From contig MQVO02000065.1 of the NCBI GenBank assembly GCA_001986395.2, positions 20,810-84,809 of the forward strand: 64,000 nt of DNA. Reading direction: 5' to 3'. Below, piece after piece: positions 1 through 9,321 of the stretch (positions within the stretch are counted from its first letter, which is position 1; every line of letters begins with the position of its first letter). This DNA is from Irpex lacteus. Its lineage: Eukaryota > Basidiomycota > Agaricomycetes > Polyporales > Irpicaceae. The notes beneath the pieces were generated by a model. That model made no database searches. It was not told where the DNA came from and saw nothing but the letters and a program-made list of their open reading frames with translations. The translations under genes and the position numbers were made by a program.

Positions 1-2
1 AT

Positions 3-3000
3 GCTGCCAATTCGCGTCGTAGGTACGACGAGAGGAGAGACTCCAGAGATAGGAGCGATCGCACGCGACGAAGCGAGGACGACAGACGAGACCCCACGTC
101 GTCCGTGAGTCGCGCTGCCTATAGGCGAGACTCTCCGCCGCACTCGAGTAGGGATAACCACAGCGGTCGAGGACCTCCTGGAAGAGGACCTGGGTGGCCC
201 CCGGGCGGTGGATACCCCGGACCCCCCGGTGGAGGATATCCTGGACCTCCGGGCGGAGGATACCCTGGACCTCCCGGAGGAGGATACCCTGGACCTCCCG
301 GAGGAGGAGGGTTTCCCGGTGGACCGGGTGGTGGTCGTCGACCTCCCTCTCCGGGACCTCCTGGAGGGGGCAATGGAGCTCCTCGAGCACCAGGCGGAGG
401 CCCTCCTGGACCGCCTGGACCCCCTGGACCACCAGCGTGGCAAGGTAACGTTAACGGCTGGGACCCTAACTTCAACCTTCCAGCTGTTATGGTCTCACGC
501 ATGGAGTCCAAAGTTAAAGCAGAGGACATACCAGAATGGGACGGAAATCGCTCCACGGCCATCCAGTGGATGTCTGACGTACAAGAAGTCGCCGGCGTGG
601 GGGGCTACGTACCTTACCAAATGGGCCAGCACCTGTGGCTCCGTCTCAAGGAGGGCTCTCCGGCGCGTGCTTGGTGGCAAATCTTGCCCTTCAGCTGGAA
701 GACGTGGATGAAGAGGTACCATCTGAATTTCCTGTCCATGGTGAAGACGCACCTACTAGGGGACCGCTGGCTGGAGGAACGCAACGCGGAATACGCTACT
801 CAGAGGTTCAGGCAGGAGGGACATCAACGAGAGTCTCCATTGGAATTCATTCAGCGTAGGACCCTTTATACACGTATGCTAATCCCGATGCGTACGATTG
901 GAGGGCCAGAAGAGGTTCGCCTAGTCATGGAGCGCGCACCAACCATATGGAAGACGATCCTCGTCATCGAATCGGTGCCGTCGATAATGGAGCTACAGAC
1001 TCGGCTGAGTGATCTGGAAAGCCAACTCGTCGACGCCGTGAAGGGCCCCCAAGCAGTGTCGAGAGACGCGCTAGTGGGTGCTCTCCGCGAATTAGGAGTC
1101 GGCTCCCTCGTTCGAAGGGACAATCCGGGATCGGCCTCTCGATTCGTACCAAGAAATCGCCCGTTTCAGAGAAGAGCCAACGCGACGAACGCCCTGGAGA
1201 TGGAGGAGTGGTACGAGGATCACGGCGCGGACGGTACTGAGGAAACTCTAGTCGACGTACCCTCTGAGGAATCTCCTTACTTTGTCTCCAGCGCCGAAGA
1301 CCCGGTCGTCGCTCAAGCATACGCCATCGCGGCGAAGAAACAACGGCCACCTCCCAAGGGTGGCTACCCGTTCCCGAAGCGAGACGATCGAAAGAGTCCG
1401 CTCCGGCCTCCTCCCTCGCCTTGCAAGTGCTGTGGTAGCTCGTTCCATTGGGATAAAGAATGTCCTTGGTGGAACATCTGGGAGACGAAATTCGGCAGGA
1501 ATGACAAGGGTAAGGAGAGAGCTGCGAGGATTGGAGAGGCTACAGACCTGGAAGAATTTGACGATGTATATACGCGATCGTTCACTGCTCTTAATGAACA
1601 AGCCGGCCTTGCTCTTTACGTCGACGCGAGTGTGAAGGGAGAAGGCTACTTGAGCTCCGTTGCCTTAGAAGGATTAGGCTACGCGGAGAGTTGCTACGCC
1701 GATAGTAAAGTAACTCAGACCCCCAAAGCTCTTCGTCCGCGTCCGAGTATTGAAGAAGTAGAAGATGAGAGCTTCACGCCGACGAAGCCCAGCGCGAAGA
1801 AGTATATTATCGAAGCAAATTACGATACAAACTCGGAAGACGAAGCTACAGGGACTGCACTACCCGAAGGAGACACGAAGCAGCACGAGAACGATTCTCC
1901 CGTAAGGACCGCCACGTATGCCGGGGGCTCGAATGACGAGCCCGTTGGGCTCCCCCCTGAGGAGATACCTCCACCGAGACCAGAAACGGTTCGCTGGATA
2001 CCGCCCAGGAGACAGACAGTGGGCGGACGATCAGCCCTTGGCGTGTCGGTAGTGTCGATGAGGGGAAAGCTAGGTAGCCTAGATGAGGACGACGTCGACC
2101 TGAGGTTAGACTCGGGGGCGGACATTACATTGCTCTCCGACGAGTACTATCGTTCCCTGAAGCATAAGCCACCACTGAGACGTGGGGCTAAGTTAAAGCT
2201 GTGTCAGCTGACAGAGAACGGTACAGAATTGGAGGGGTACGTACATTTGCCTGTGTACGTATCCACAGAGTCCGGAGACACGATAGCGATGATCGCCGAA
2301 GCGTACCTAGTACCTGGGATGTCAGTTCCCGTTCTATTAGGAGAGGACTTCCACCTGACGTACGAGCTGAGCGTACAACGCAGTGTCGATTTCGGCACAA
2401 GAGTGTACATCGGGCGTAGTCAGGACTGTATCGTTGCTACGGGAGTAAGAAAGACCAGAGATGCTGGGAGAGTACGGAAGAGCGCCGGAGCGGAAGCCTA
2501 CTTCATCAAGGCTAAGTTACATCGACGTAACAAAGCAAGGAGGAAGGCACTTCGATCAGCGAGTAGAAGGGAAGCCACGATGGTCGTCGCCTCAGAGGAC
2601 GTGAGAATCAAGCCACATTCCTGTGCTAACGTCCCCGTGCAGGGTTCTTGGCAAAGAGAAGGAGAATGGTTCGTGGATAAACAGCTCCTGGGGGGCAGCT
2701 CCGGCACTCACTTCGCGGTACCGAACTTGCTGCTGTCGTCGGAAAGCTCCCGAATCCCCGTAAGCAATCTGACGTCTCAACCACGCATCGTGAAGAAGGG
2801 CGCAGTGATCGCGAGTGTAGCCAGAGCGGAGCAGTACCTAGACACTCCTAGAACGCGTAAAGAGCTGCTTGCGATGCTAAACGGAGTTGAACGTACCGCT
2901 GCCATGATGCAGATTCGAGAGGAGTTGGAGAAGCTGAGAGGGTCGCGCAGCAAGGAGGACCGCGAGCCCAAGAGGGGCCCGAGAAGAACGCATCGAGTAT

Positions 3001-5018
3001 TCATAGTAGAGGAAGATGGCACTACCACCGCGGTGCGCGAGGTTCCTATGGCTTCTGCTATGAATGTAGACACGTCCACGACTGATAAGCCGGGACGTGA
3101 AGACCGCGATCGTAGCACGGAGAGGCAGGACGAGTCGTGGGGACCTAAGACGGCTGAAGTGCCCGACACGACGTACTATAGCTCAACCAAGCTAAGAGAG
3201 ACGATCGATGTAGGGAGCCTACCGGAAGGACTGAAGGAGCAGGCATGGCGTATGCTCGAGAAACGCGTGAAGGCCTTCGGATTCGACGGTAGGCTCGGCC
3301 ACCTCGAAACCAAATGCTACGTGCGGACCAAGGAGGGCGCAGAGCCCATAGCCGTACCGATGTATGGCTCATCCCCCGCGAAACGACAGGTCATGGATGA
3401 ACAAATCGATCAATGGTTCAGTCAAGGGGTAATCGAGGCATCCAAGAGCCCATGGAGCGCACCTGTCGTGATAGTGTACCGGAACGGTAAAGCTAAGTTC
3501 TGCGTGGACTATCGAAAGCTGAACGCTTTAACCATACCCGACGAGTTCCCGCTGCCAAGGCAAACCGAAATAATGGGAGCCTTATCCGGAGCCCAGGTTC
3601 TGTCAACGTTAGATGCCCTGTCAGGGTTCACTCAGATAGAACTCGCAGAGGAGGACAGGGAGAAAACGGCCTTCAGGACTCACCGAGGATTGTTCCAATT
3701 TCGAAGAATGCCGTTTGGGCTGAGAAACGGACCGTCGATATTCCAACGGATTATGCAGAACATCTTGGCCCCGTATCTGTGGCTATTTTCGCTCGTCTAC
3801 ATCGACGACATCGTGGTGTATTCAAAGACTTACGAAGACCATATAGAGCACCTGGATAAGGTGCTGGAAGCGATTGAGAACGCCGGACTTACTTTATCGC
3901 CCCAGAAATGCCATCTGTTCTACGACTCTATCCTCCTCCTAGGACACAAGGTCTCGCGGCTGGGCCTTTCAACACATCACGAGAAAGTAAAAGCGATTCT
4001 CGAGTTGAAACGCCCTACGAAGTTATCAGAATTACAAACGTTTCTAGGGATGGTTGTGTACTTCTCGTCCTTCATACCTTATTACTCAAGTATAGCGGCA
4101 CCACTGTTCCAACTTCTACGAAAAGGAGCGAAATGGAACTGGGGGCCTGAGCAGGAGCATGCATTCGTGAAAGCCAAGGAAGCGTTGCAGAACGCTCCAG
4201 TGCTAGGACATCCCATGGAAGGACGGCCATACCGGCTATACACTGACGCCTCAGACGAAGCGTTGGGGTGCTGTTTACAGCAGGTACAGCCGATCAGCGC
4301 AAGGGACCTAAAGGGTACAAAGACTTATGAAAGACTGAAACGCCTTCACGAGTCAGGGGAGGAAGTACCCAGGCTGGTAACGAAACTCTCCACCAAGATC
4401 GACGACGTACCAGAGGTGGGCCCTTGGGGGAAGGACTTTGACGATACCGAAGTGCACGTCGAACGCGTAATCGCCTACTGGTCAAGGACCTTCAAGAGCG
4501 CCGAGACAAGGTATTCGACGACAGAAAGGGAAGCGTTAGCAGCGAAGGAAGGGCTCGTGCGCTTCCAACCGTACATAGAGGGCGAAAAAATCTTGTTAGT
4601 AACCGACCATGCCGCCTTGCAGTGGGCCCGAACATACGAAAACTCCAACAGAAGGCTAGCCGCGTGGGGGGCGGTGTATTCGGCGTACGCCCCTGGATTA
4701 GAAATCGTACACCGTCCAGGGAGGGTACACTCCAACGTGGACCCCCTATCCCGACTACCCCGAGCCCCACCTCCTCACATATCTCCAGCGGGAGAAGGAA
4801 CAAGAACGCTGCAGGTAAATGAGGAGAAGGCGCAAGTCGTGGAAGACGAGTATAAGAGAACGAGAGCCGCGAAGGCGGCCTTATTCACAACAATAGAGGA
4901 CTGGGTAGAGGGGCTCGCGGAAAGCAACCGAGTGAGTACAAGGCAGCAGAAACGGAGACAGCAAGAAAGAGAGATCGCACCTTCGAACAGAGACGGGGGG
5001 CAAGGGTCACTACAGTAG
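3..5018 (+). CDS. Gag-protease-reverse transcriptase-RNase H polyprotein of gypsy element (5' partial)
   Basis: The frame has no stop from base 3 onward, so the true start lies outside the window; the GTG at 105 is not a credible eukaryotic start. Order: an Arg/Ser-rich then Pro-Gly-rich N terminus with a GYPGPPGG repeat (210-305); a Gag-like region to about 1400; a perfect CX2CX4HX4C knuckle (CKCCGSSFHWDKEC, about 1422-1463) for RNA binding; protease with LDSGADITLL (about 2106-2135); reverse transcriptase with YIDDIVVYSK (about 3798-3827); RNase H with YTDASDEALG (about 4240) and a VTDHAALQW segment (about 4600). It ends in a Lys/Arg/Glu-rich tail at a TAG just before the integrase frame. 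The protein would package and reverse-transcribe element RNA in cytoplasmic particles. The missing integrase is in the next frame (see the G6 finding). Confidence 0.9.
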   Translation, partial: AANSRRRYDERRDSRDRSDRTRRSEDDRRDPTSSVSRAAYRRDSPPHSSRDNHSGRGPPGRGPGWPPGGGYPGPPGGGYPGPPGGGYPGPPGGGYPGPPGGGGFPGGPGGGRRPPSPGPPGGGNGAPRAPGGGPPGPPGPPGPPAWQGNVNGWDPNFNLPAVMVSRMESKVKAEDIPEWDGNRSTAIQWMSDVQEVAGVGGYVPYQMGQHLWLRLKEGSPARAWWQILPFSWKTWMKRYHLNFLSMVKTHLLGDRWLEERNAEYATQRFRQEGHQRESPLEFIQRRTLYTRMLIPMRTIGGPEEVRLVMERAPTIWKTILVIESVPSIMELQTRLSDLESQLVDAVKGPQAVSRDALVGALRELGVGSLVRRDNPGSASRFVPRNRPFQRRANATNALEMEEWYEDHGADGTEETLVDVPSEESPYFVSSAEDPVVAQAYAIAAKKQRPPPKGGYPFPKRDDRKSPLRPPPSPCKCCGSSFHWDKECPWWNIWETKFGRNDKGKERAARIGEATDLEEFDDVYTRSFTALNEQAGLALYVDASVKGEGYLSSVALEGLGYAESCYADSKVTQTPKALRPRPSIEEVEDESFTPTKPSAKKYIIEANYDTNSEDEATGTALPEGDTKQHENDSPVRTATYAGGSNDEPVGLPPEEIPPPRPETVRWIPPRRQTVGGRSALGVSVVSMRGKLGSLDEDDVDLRLDSGADITLLSDEYYRSLKHKPPLRRGAKLKLCQLTENGTELEGYVHLPVYVSTESGDTIAMIAEAYLVPGMSVPVLLGEDFHLTYELSVQRSVDFGTRVYIGRSQDCIVATGVRKTRDAGRVRKSAGAEAYFIKAKLHRRNKARRKALRSASRREATMVVASEDVRIKPHSCANVPVQGSWQREGEWFVDKQLLGGSSGTHFAVPNLLLSSESSRIPVSNLTSQPRIVKKGAVIASVARAEQYLDTPRTRKELLAMLNGVERTAAMMQIREELEKLRGSRSKEDREPKRGPRRTHRVFIVEEDGTTTAVREVPMASAMNVDTSTTDKPGREDRDRSTERQDESWGPKTAEVPDTTYYSSTKLRETIDVGSLPEGLKEQAWRMLEKRVKAFGFDGRLGHLETKCYVRTKEGAEPIAVPMYGSSPAKRQVMDEQIDQWFSQGVIEASKSPWSAPVVIVYRNGKAKFCVDYRKLNALTIPDEFPLPRQTEIMGALSGAQVLSTLDALSGFTQIELAEEDREKTAFRTHRGLFQFRRMPFGLRNGPSIFQRIMQNILAPYLWLFSLVYIDDIVVYSKTYEDHIEHLDKVLEAIENAGLTLSPQKCHLFYDSILLLGHKVSRLGLSTHHEKVKAILELKRPTKLSELQTFLGMVVYFSSFIPYYSSIAAPLFQLLRKGAKWNWGPEQEHAFVKAKEALQNAPVLGHPMEGRPYRLYTDASDEALGCCLQQVQPISARDLKGTKTYERLKRLHESGEEVPRLVTKLSTKIDDVPEVGPWGKDFDDTEVHVERVIAYWSRTFKSAETRYSTTEREALAAKEGLVRFQPYIEGEKILLVTDHAALQWARTYENSNRRLAAWGAVYSAYAPGLEIVHRPGRVHSNVDPLSRLPRAPPPHISPAGEGTRTLQVNEEKAQVVEDEYKRTRAAKAALFTTIEDWVEGLAESNRVSTRQQKRRQQEREIAPSNRDGGQGSLQ
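210..305 (+). repeat. 24-nt in-frame tandem repeat coding GYPGPPGG
   Basis: Four consecutive 24-nt units encode Gly-Tyr-Pro-Gly-Pro-Pro-Gly-Gly in the N-terminal part of the gypsy Gag. The units are nearly identical, so the array probably grew by slippage. More Gly-Pro stretches follow to about 435 (GPPGPPGPPG). The segment is collagen-like in composition and predicted to be disordered. Its mirror on the minus strand is also open (119-562) but is only a composition shadow. Confidence 0.85.
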
Positions 5019-5032
5019 CTGAAGAACCCTCG

Positions 5033-6691
5033 ATGACAACAGAACCGACTGCGTCAGCCGCTCCGTCGACAGAGAAGGAGGCAACAGAGGCTCCTACAGA
5101 TCCGTCAGACAATGAGGACAAGCTAGAGGGTCCCTACCTTACACGTCAATTATGGGAAGAGACCCATAAACCTCCCACGGTGACAGTAGAAATGAACGCG
5201 GACGTACTAACAAGGTTTATCGAGGGGTACAAGTCCGACGTCTCTCTTCGAAGTCACTACGAAGCAGAAGGGACTAATTCTCAGTCTTGGAACGCAGCTG
5301 AAAGATACTTCAAAGACGAAAGAGGCTTACTATTCTTCAGAGATGCGGACTTTCATGCTCGACTATGCGTTCCCGAAAAAGAACGTGCCTCAGTTCTGGC
5401 GGAAGCGCATAACTCTCCATTCACAACGGCCCACGTGGGCCCAGAGAAACTGTGGGAAGCGTTGAGCGTGAAGTTCTACTGGCCAAGGATGAAGGTGGAT
5501 ATCTTGAAGTACTGCCAGACGTGCGACATCTGCCAGAAGACAAAGCCCACGAATTTCACCCGCTACGGCCGCTTGTCGCCTAATCCGATCCCTAAGAGAC
5601 CGTACGAGTCAATATCGATGGATCTAATAGTCAACTTACCCTGGTCGGACGGCTTTAACGCGATATTCGTAGCAGTGGACCGATTCACGAAGCATGCACA
5701 GTTCGTACCCACCACTACCGGTCTCAACGCCAAAGGCTTCGCGGCCTTGTTTGTTAAACACATAGCATGCCGTTTCGGATTGCCTCAGAGCATTGTCAGC
5801 GACAGGGATCCAAGGTGGACCTCCGACTTCTGGAAAGAAGCGGCCCGCCTGTTACGCGTGGAAATGCTGCTGTCCTCATCACACCACCCCCAGCACGACG
5901 GTCAAACCGAGATCGTTAACCGGCAGCTGGAAGTAATGTTGAGAGCTTACGTGAAGGAGGACCGAACGGACTGGGTTAGCTGGCTACATCTGTTGGAACA
6001 CGCGTACAACTCCCGTACCCACGCCTCCACAGGGTGCACTCCGTACTTCCTCTTATACGGCTTCGAACCCAAGTCGGCGCTGGACATACTCGCAGGAGAC
6101 GTTAGCGGGACTCCAGAAGTTCGTAGGGAAGTACAGAAATTCGCCGACTCACTTACGATGCACCGAGAAAGCGCAAGACGGGCCTTAGCGAAGGCCCAGG
6201 TGAAACAGGCCAAAGCGTATAATAAGGGAAGACGCACGTTGGAGTTCGACAAGGGAGACTGGGTCTTGATAAATCCGCACTCTCTCGAGTGGGTCGAGAG
6301 CAAGGGAGAAGGGAGAAAGCTAGTCCAGAGGTGGATAGGGCCGTTCGAGGTGACGCAAAGAATCAACGAAAACACGTACAGGGTAAGACTCGACGACTCG
6401 TATCCGGGAAGTCCAGTCTTCAACATACAGCACTTGAAGAAGTACGAGTTTTCGCCCGAGGAGTTCGGAGAGCGGCCCCAGCGAAACATAGAGAGAGCCT
6501 GGAAGACAGCCACGGAAGAGTACGCGCTCGAAGCAATTGTAGGCCATCGCTACGACAAACGGAAGCGTAAAAGGTTGTACCTAGTCAGATGGGAAGGTTA
6601 TTCGCCGCTATACGATACGTGGCAAACGGAATTAGACCTCAAGAACGCACCCGACGTGTTGCACGAATACAAACGAAAGCACGGGCTGTAG
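5033..6691 (+). CDS. Integrase with C-terminal chromodomain (gypsy pol, second frame)
   Basis: This frame is 552 aa from the ATG at 5033 but is open back to 5000. An HHCC zinc-binding module (H and H in HNSPFTTAH, then CQTCDIC) lies at about 5407-5550. The DDE catalytic core follows: first Asp in SMDLIVNLP (about 5620), second in VSDRDPRW (about 5800), Glu in GQTEIVNRQ (about 5905). A Gly-Asp-Trp segment (KGDWVLIN) and the C-terminal chromodomain (LYLVRWEGYSPLYDTW, about 6578-6625) complete it. Integrase inserts the cDNA into the genome; the chromodomain of chromoviruses is known to bind histone marks and bias insertion into heterochromatin. It lies 15 nt downstream of the stop of the previous frame and in the -1 frame relative to it. 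Confidence 0.92.
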   Translation: MTTEPTASAAPSTEKEATEAPTDPSDNEDKLEGPYLTRQLWEETHKPPTVTVEMNADVLTRFIEGYKSDVSLRSHYEAEGTNSQSWNAAERYFKDERGLLFFRDADFHARLCVPEKERASVLAEAHNSPFTTAHVGPEKLWEALSVKFYWPRMKVDILKYCQTCDICQKTKPTNFTRYGRLSPNPIPKRPYESISMDLIVNLPWSDGFNAIFVAVDRFTKHAQFVPTTTGLNAKGFAALFVKHIACRFGLPQSIVSDRDPRWTSDFWKEAARLLRVEMLLSSSHHPQHDGQTEIVNRQLEVMLRAYVKEDRTDWVSWLHLLEHAYNSRTHASTGCTPYFLLYGFEPKSALDILAGDVSGTPEVRREVQKFADSLTMHRESARRALAKAQVKQAKAYNKGRRTLEFDKGDWVLINPHSLEWVESKGEGRKLVQRWIGPFEVTQRINENTYRVRLDDSYPGSPVFNIQHLKKYEFSPEEFGERPQRNIERAWKTATEEYALEAIVGHRYDKRKRKRLYLVRWEGYSPLYDTWQTELDLKNAPDVLHEYKRKHGL

Positions 6692-6898
6692 GCTTTCGGG
6701 ACTTTCCTGCCTGATATGAACGAATACGCTGAAGATTGAATCAACTGATAAGACTGCTCACAAATACCTGGACTTCCCCCTCGCTCGACCACGTCGCTCT
6801 CTCCTGTTCCCCCAACACTTACCACGTCGAAGTCACTCCCGAAAGAGAGGACCCACGACAACAAACTTGCTTTGTTTACTCCCGACACGTCTAGCGCC

Positions 6899-8917
6899 AT
6901 GCCCGACGATCCATCACCCGCCGCGCCAGAGGCGCCCATCATCCCATCGAAAGATCTTTTGTTTGAAGTTCGGTTCTTCAAGTCCCACCACCTTCTAGCT
7001 GACTACCACCGCGGCAAGCTCGAGGACGAGGTCTGGGTCAGCATCGGTGGCGACTATATACGCCTACCTAATCACTATGGCGCGACCCTTCTTGACCGGG
7101 ATGGCTCAGACGTCGCTATCGACCCCAGCGAGGAGTTCCGACACCCTCGACTGTATGCTCCCGAGATCGAATGGCACGGCTACGTGCCGGACGCTGTAGC
7201 CTGGTACCTCGACCACCCAGAGGACGACATCCTGTGGGTCTACCAGTACTTCGCAGAGAACGAGACCTTGCTCGAAACCGACGACGGTACCGTCAAGATT
7301 CCCGGGTCTCTGATCAACGAGATCATCCGCGATCTGAGGGAAGCCAGGGAGATCGTATGCCGACTGGAGGAGAGAGGAGGCTTACCCCTGACGATGGTTG
7401 ACTCCGGCTACCGCCCTCGTTGGTTGTGGCAGTGTGAAGGAGAAGTCTCTTGCAGGTATGGACTCTACAAAGCCCGGTCGTGCTTACTACATCTGTTAGG
7501 AGCCATAGCGTGGGGCGTGGAGCACGTCGACGAATGGACAAAAGGCCTCCTCACCAGGACGAGAGGTGCGAGTCTCCGTCGGTGGTTAGTCTTAGGGGCC
7601 CCGAGACTCGGCTTCGTGCTCGACCCCCGCGATCCTCGACTCGACGCTTTCCCCTTGCTAGATCTCCTGCGGAGCAGATGCCCTCTGTACTATCCCTGGT
7701 CGTACCGATGGCGGCCGGAACAAAGCAACGCCGATCTGAACGCGCTCGCTGGAATCGACAGTCGCAATTTCGCGATGGCCGTGGAGAAGAGTTGGTCGAG
7801 TTCGTCCGCCTTGCTCGCTGCAGTGCGTACAGGACCCCCTCTATTCCCGGGGACCATCGTGGCCTCCCAGGTCTCTTACGAGGACCCCGAGAGCGAGCCA
7901 GAAAAGCCGAACGACACTAAGGAGTACGAGACGCAGGAGCTGCGACTGCGAGCCTTGCAAGAGAAGTCTGAAAAGGCTCTCGGGCAGGAGTTCACGCACC
8001 CCCGGCCTGTCTGGATCATCTGGACCTACGCGGACGAGAATAATATCCCGAAGGACGCTACAGTGATCATCAGTCCCCTGAACGAAGTACGGATGAGGCT
8101 GTGGGGGCTGTGGCTACGAAATTCGAACCCTGCCGAGGTGGTCCTCGAAGCCGTCGCGCGAGGAATGGCTATACGCCTCGTCTATCGTCTCGACACCGAA
8201 ACGGCTGAGAAGGCCATGCGGAATCACGAGCCGTACACTCCTCCTCTACCCCCTCGAGTGTTGCACGGCACGTTCACCTGGTATTGGGAAACCTGGGACG
8301 AATACTTAAGTCTGGCGAAGTTCATCCTGTCCCTGCCCGATGCCGTTGTCTATCTCACGCTGGGGGGCATCGTGTCTCGCATAGCGACGTGGCTCGGGCC
8401 TCCGGATCTAGTCAGCCGTTTCGCGAAAGGGCCATCTGTCTACGCGTCTCTACAGACGACTGAGCTCGATCCTAATGGGAACTACTTGGCGGACGTTGCT
8501 GACCCCGAACGGGTCCGCGCGCTATACGGGATGGTAGAAGACCCGGTGGACGGGACCAAGCGCTCCTGGTTCCCTACACAGGAGAACCTCGAGTACTGCG
8601 GCTTTTGGCGAGGGGAGTGGACGGATGCTCACGAGTTATGGTTTCTCACCAGGATCGGGAATATTCGAGACCACTCTGAACACGCCAAGCCGTTAACGGC
8701 CCACCAATGGTCTGCCCAACTGAAGAGGCGCAAAGTTCGATGGTACGACAAGCACAACCCCGATCCTAACGAAATCGAGAAGATACACGCGGAATTCGCG
8801 CTCGAGACGGGGGGGCCGTGGAACGGCGCTATTCTGAAGGAGATGGAGAGTCGTTTCGGTTATGACTGGTCGTACGACCCCGTCACGTTAAGTGGGGGGC
8901 TCTGTAACCGGGACTAG
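6899..8917 (+). CDS. Large third ORF of the gypsy element, function unknown (672 aa)
   Basis: The frame opens at 6872 on TTG, but the first ATG is at 6899 (MPDDPSPAAPEAP), which I take as the start. The ORF is intronless, follows the integrase stop by 207 nt, and runs 15 nt into the candidate 3' LTR, so it appears to be part of the element. It is rich in Trp, Arg, Asp and Pro and looks like a soluble globular protein. I see no signal peptide, no clear membrane segment and no catalytic motif I recognise. Retroviral-type env is unlikely because there is no leader, fusion segment or anchor. Alternatives are a captured host gene or a host gene interrupted by the element. Base composition and codon use resemble those of the two pol frames. 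Confidence 0.7.
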   Translation: MPDDPSPAAPEAPIIPSKDLLFEVRFFKSHHLLADYHRGKLEDEVWVSIGGDYIRLPNHYGATLLDRDGSDVAIDPSEEFRHPRLYAPEIEWHGYVPDAVAWYLDHPEDDILWVYQYFAENETLLETDDGTVKIPGSLINEIIRDLREAREIVCRLEERGGLPLTMVDSGYRPRWLWQCEGEVSCRYGLYKARSCLLHLLGAIAWGVEHVDEWTKGLLTRTRGASLRRWLVLGAPRLGFVLDPRDPRLDAFPLLDLLRSRCPLYYPWSYRWRPEQSNADLNALAGIDSRNFAMAVEKSWSSSSALLAAVRTGPPLFPGTIVASQVSYEDPESEPEKPNDTKEYETQELRLRALQEKSEKALGQEFTHPRPVWIIWTYADENNIPKDATVIISPLNEVRMRLWGLWLRNSNPAEVVLEAVARGMAIRLVYRLDTETAEKAMRNHEPYTPPLPPRVLHGTFTWYWETWDEYLSLAKFILSLPDAVVYLTLGGIVSRIATWLGPPDLVSRFAKGPSVYASLQTTELDPNGNYLADVADPERVRALYGMVEDPVDGTKRSWFPTQENLEYCGFWRGEWTDAHELWFLTRIGNIRDHSEHAKPLTAHQWSAQLKRRKVRWYDKHNPDPNEIEKIHAEFALETGGPWNGAILKEMESRFGYDWSYDPVTLSGGLCNRD

Positions 8918-9188
8918 ATATGTACCCCTTTTTCTTTGTTTTTCTTTCTGTACTTAACGTCTCGGAGTCGTCAGTTGCAATCGAGCCGTGAGCACGACGA
9001 GAGAGATCCCGCGTGGTCCGGCCCGCTGTAGATTAGATTGCCGCCCGCCACATCAGGGCGTGCGGCCTCCTCATGTATCTATCTTCATATCCTCGACGCC
9101 CGGGTCGTTAGAATTCATCTCTTTTTCCCCATACTCTCACAAATCGTTTCCTCGCCAAAGGGCAGAGGACGACGATATAGGAGTTACA
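8891..9188 (+). repeat. Candidate polypurine tract and 3' LTR (286 bp, TGTAAC...GTTACA)
   Basis: A G-rich tract (AGTGGGGGGCTC, 8891-8902) is followed immediately by TGTAAC at 8903, and the segment closes with GTTACA at 9183-9188. Together these give the TG...CA ends and the short perfect inverted repeat expected of an LTR, with the tract in the right place to prime plus-strand synthesis. The putative LTR begins 15 nt before the end of the third ORF. No second copy is visible because the 5' LTR is outside the window, so the borders are inferred. The flank immediately after is GGAAG (9189-9193), the candidate target-site duplication. Confidence 0.5.
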
Positions 9189-9321
9189 GGAAGAATCTAC
9201 GCTACGGACGACTACCGGTAAGGACTACTAGTCGACCTCCGCTCTGACACTCTCTGTCCATTAGGACACCCTCGTTCCCCGCTCGTTCGCCAGGCTCCAG
9301 CGTCGACACCCAGTAGAGTGA

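Larger units (their letters stand above)
1..9188 (+). mobile_element. Ty3/gypsy chromovirus-type LTR retrotransposon, 5' end outside window
   Basis: Three consecutive plus-strand ORFs (3-5018, 5033-6691, 6899-8917) are followed by a candidate 3' LTR at 8903-9188. Domain order is Gag with CCHC knuckle, aspartic protease, reverse transcriptase, RNase H, integrase, chromodomain; integrase after RNase H is the Ty3/gypsy order and the terminal chromodomain marks a chromovirus. The 5' LTR, primer-binding site and start of Gag lie left of the window, since the first frame is open to base 3. No internal stop interrupts the enzyme domains, so the copy looks young, although the two pol frames are separate as written. 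The right border is inferred from LTR termini and not from a target-site duplication, because the left flank is not visible. Confidence 0.85.

Noticed and set aside
105..107. GTG as start of the gypsy polyprotein
   Set aside because: GTG is not a normal eukaryotic start and the frame is open to the left edge of the window.
119..562. 147-aa minus-strand Pro-Gly-rich ORF
   Set aside because: It is the complement of the Gly-Pro coding repeat of Gag; low-complexity DNA stays open on both strands.
6899..8917. Third gypsy ORF as an env protein
   Set aside because: No signal peptide, fusion segment or membrane anchor can be seen.
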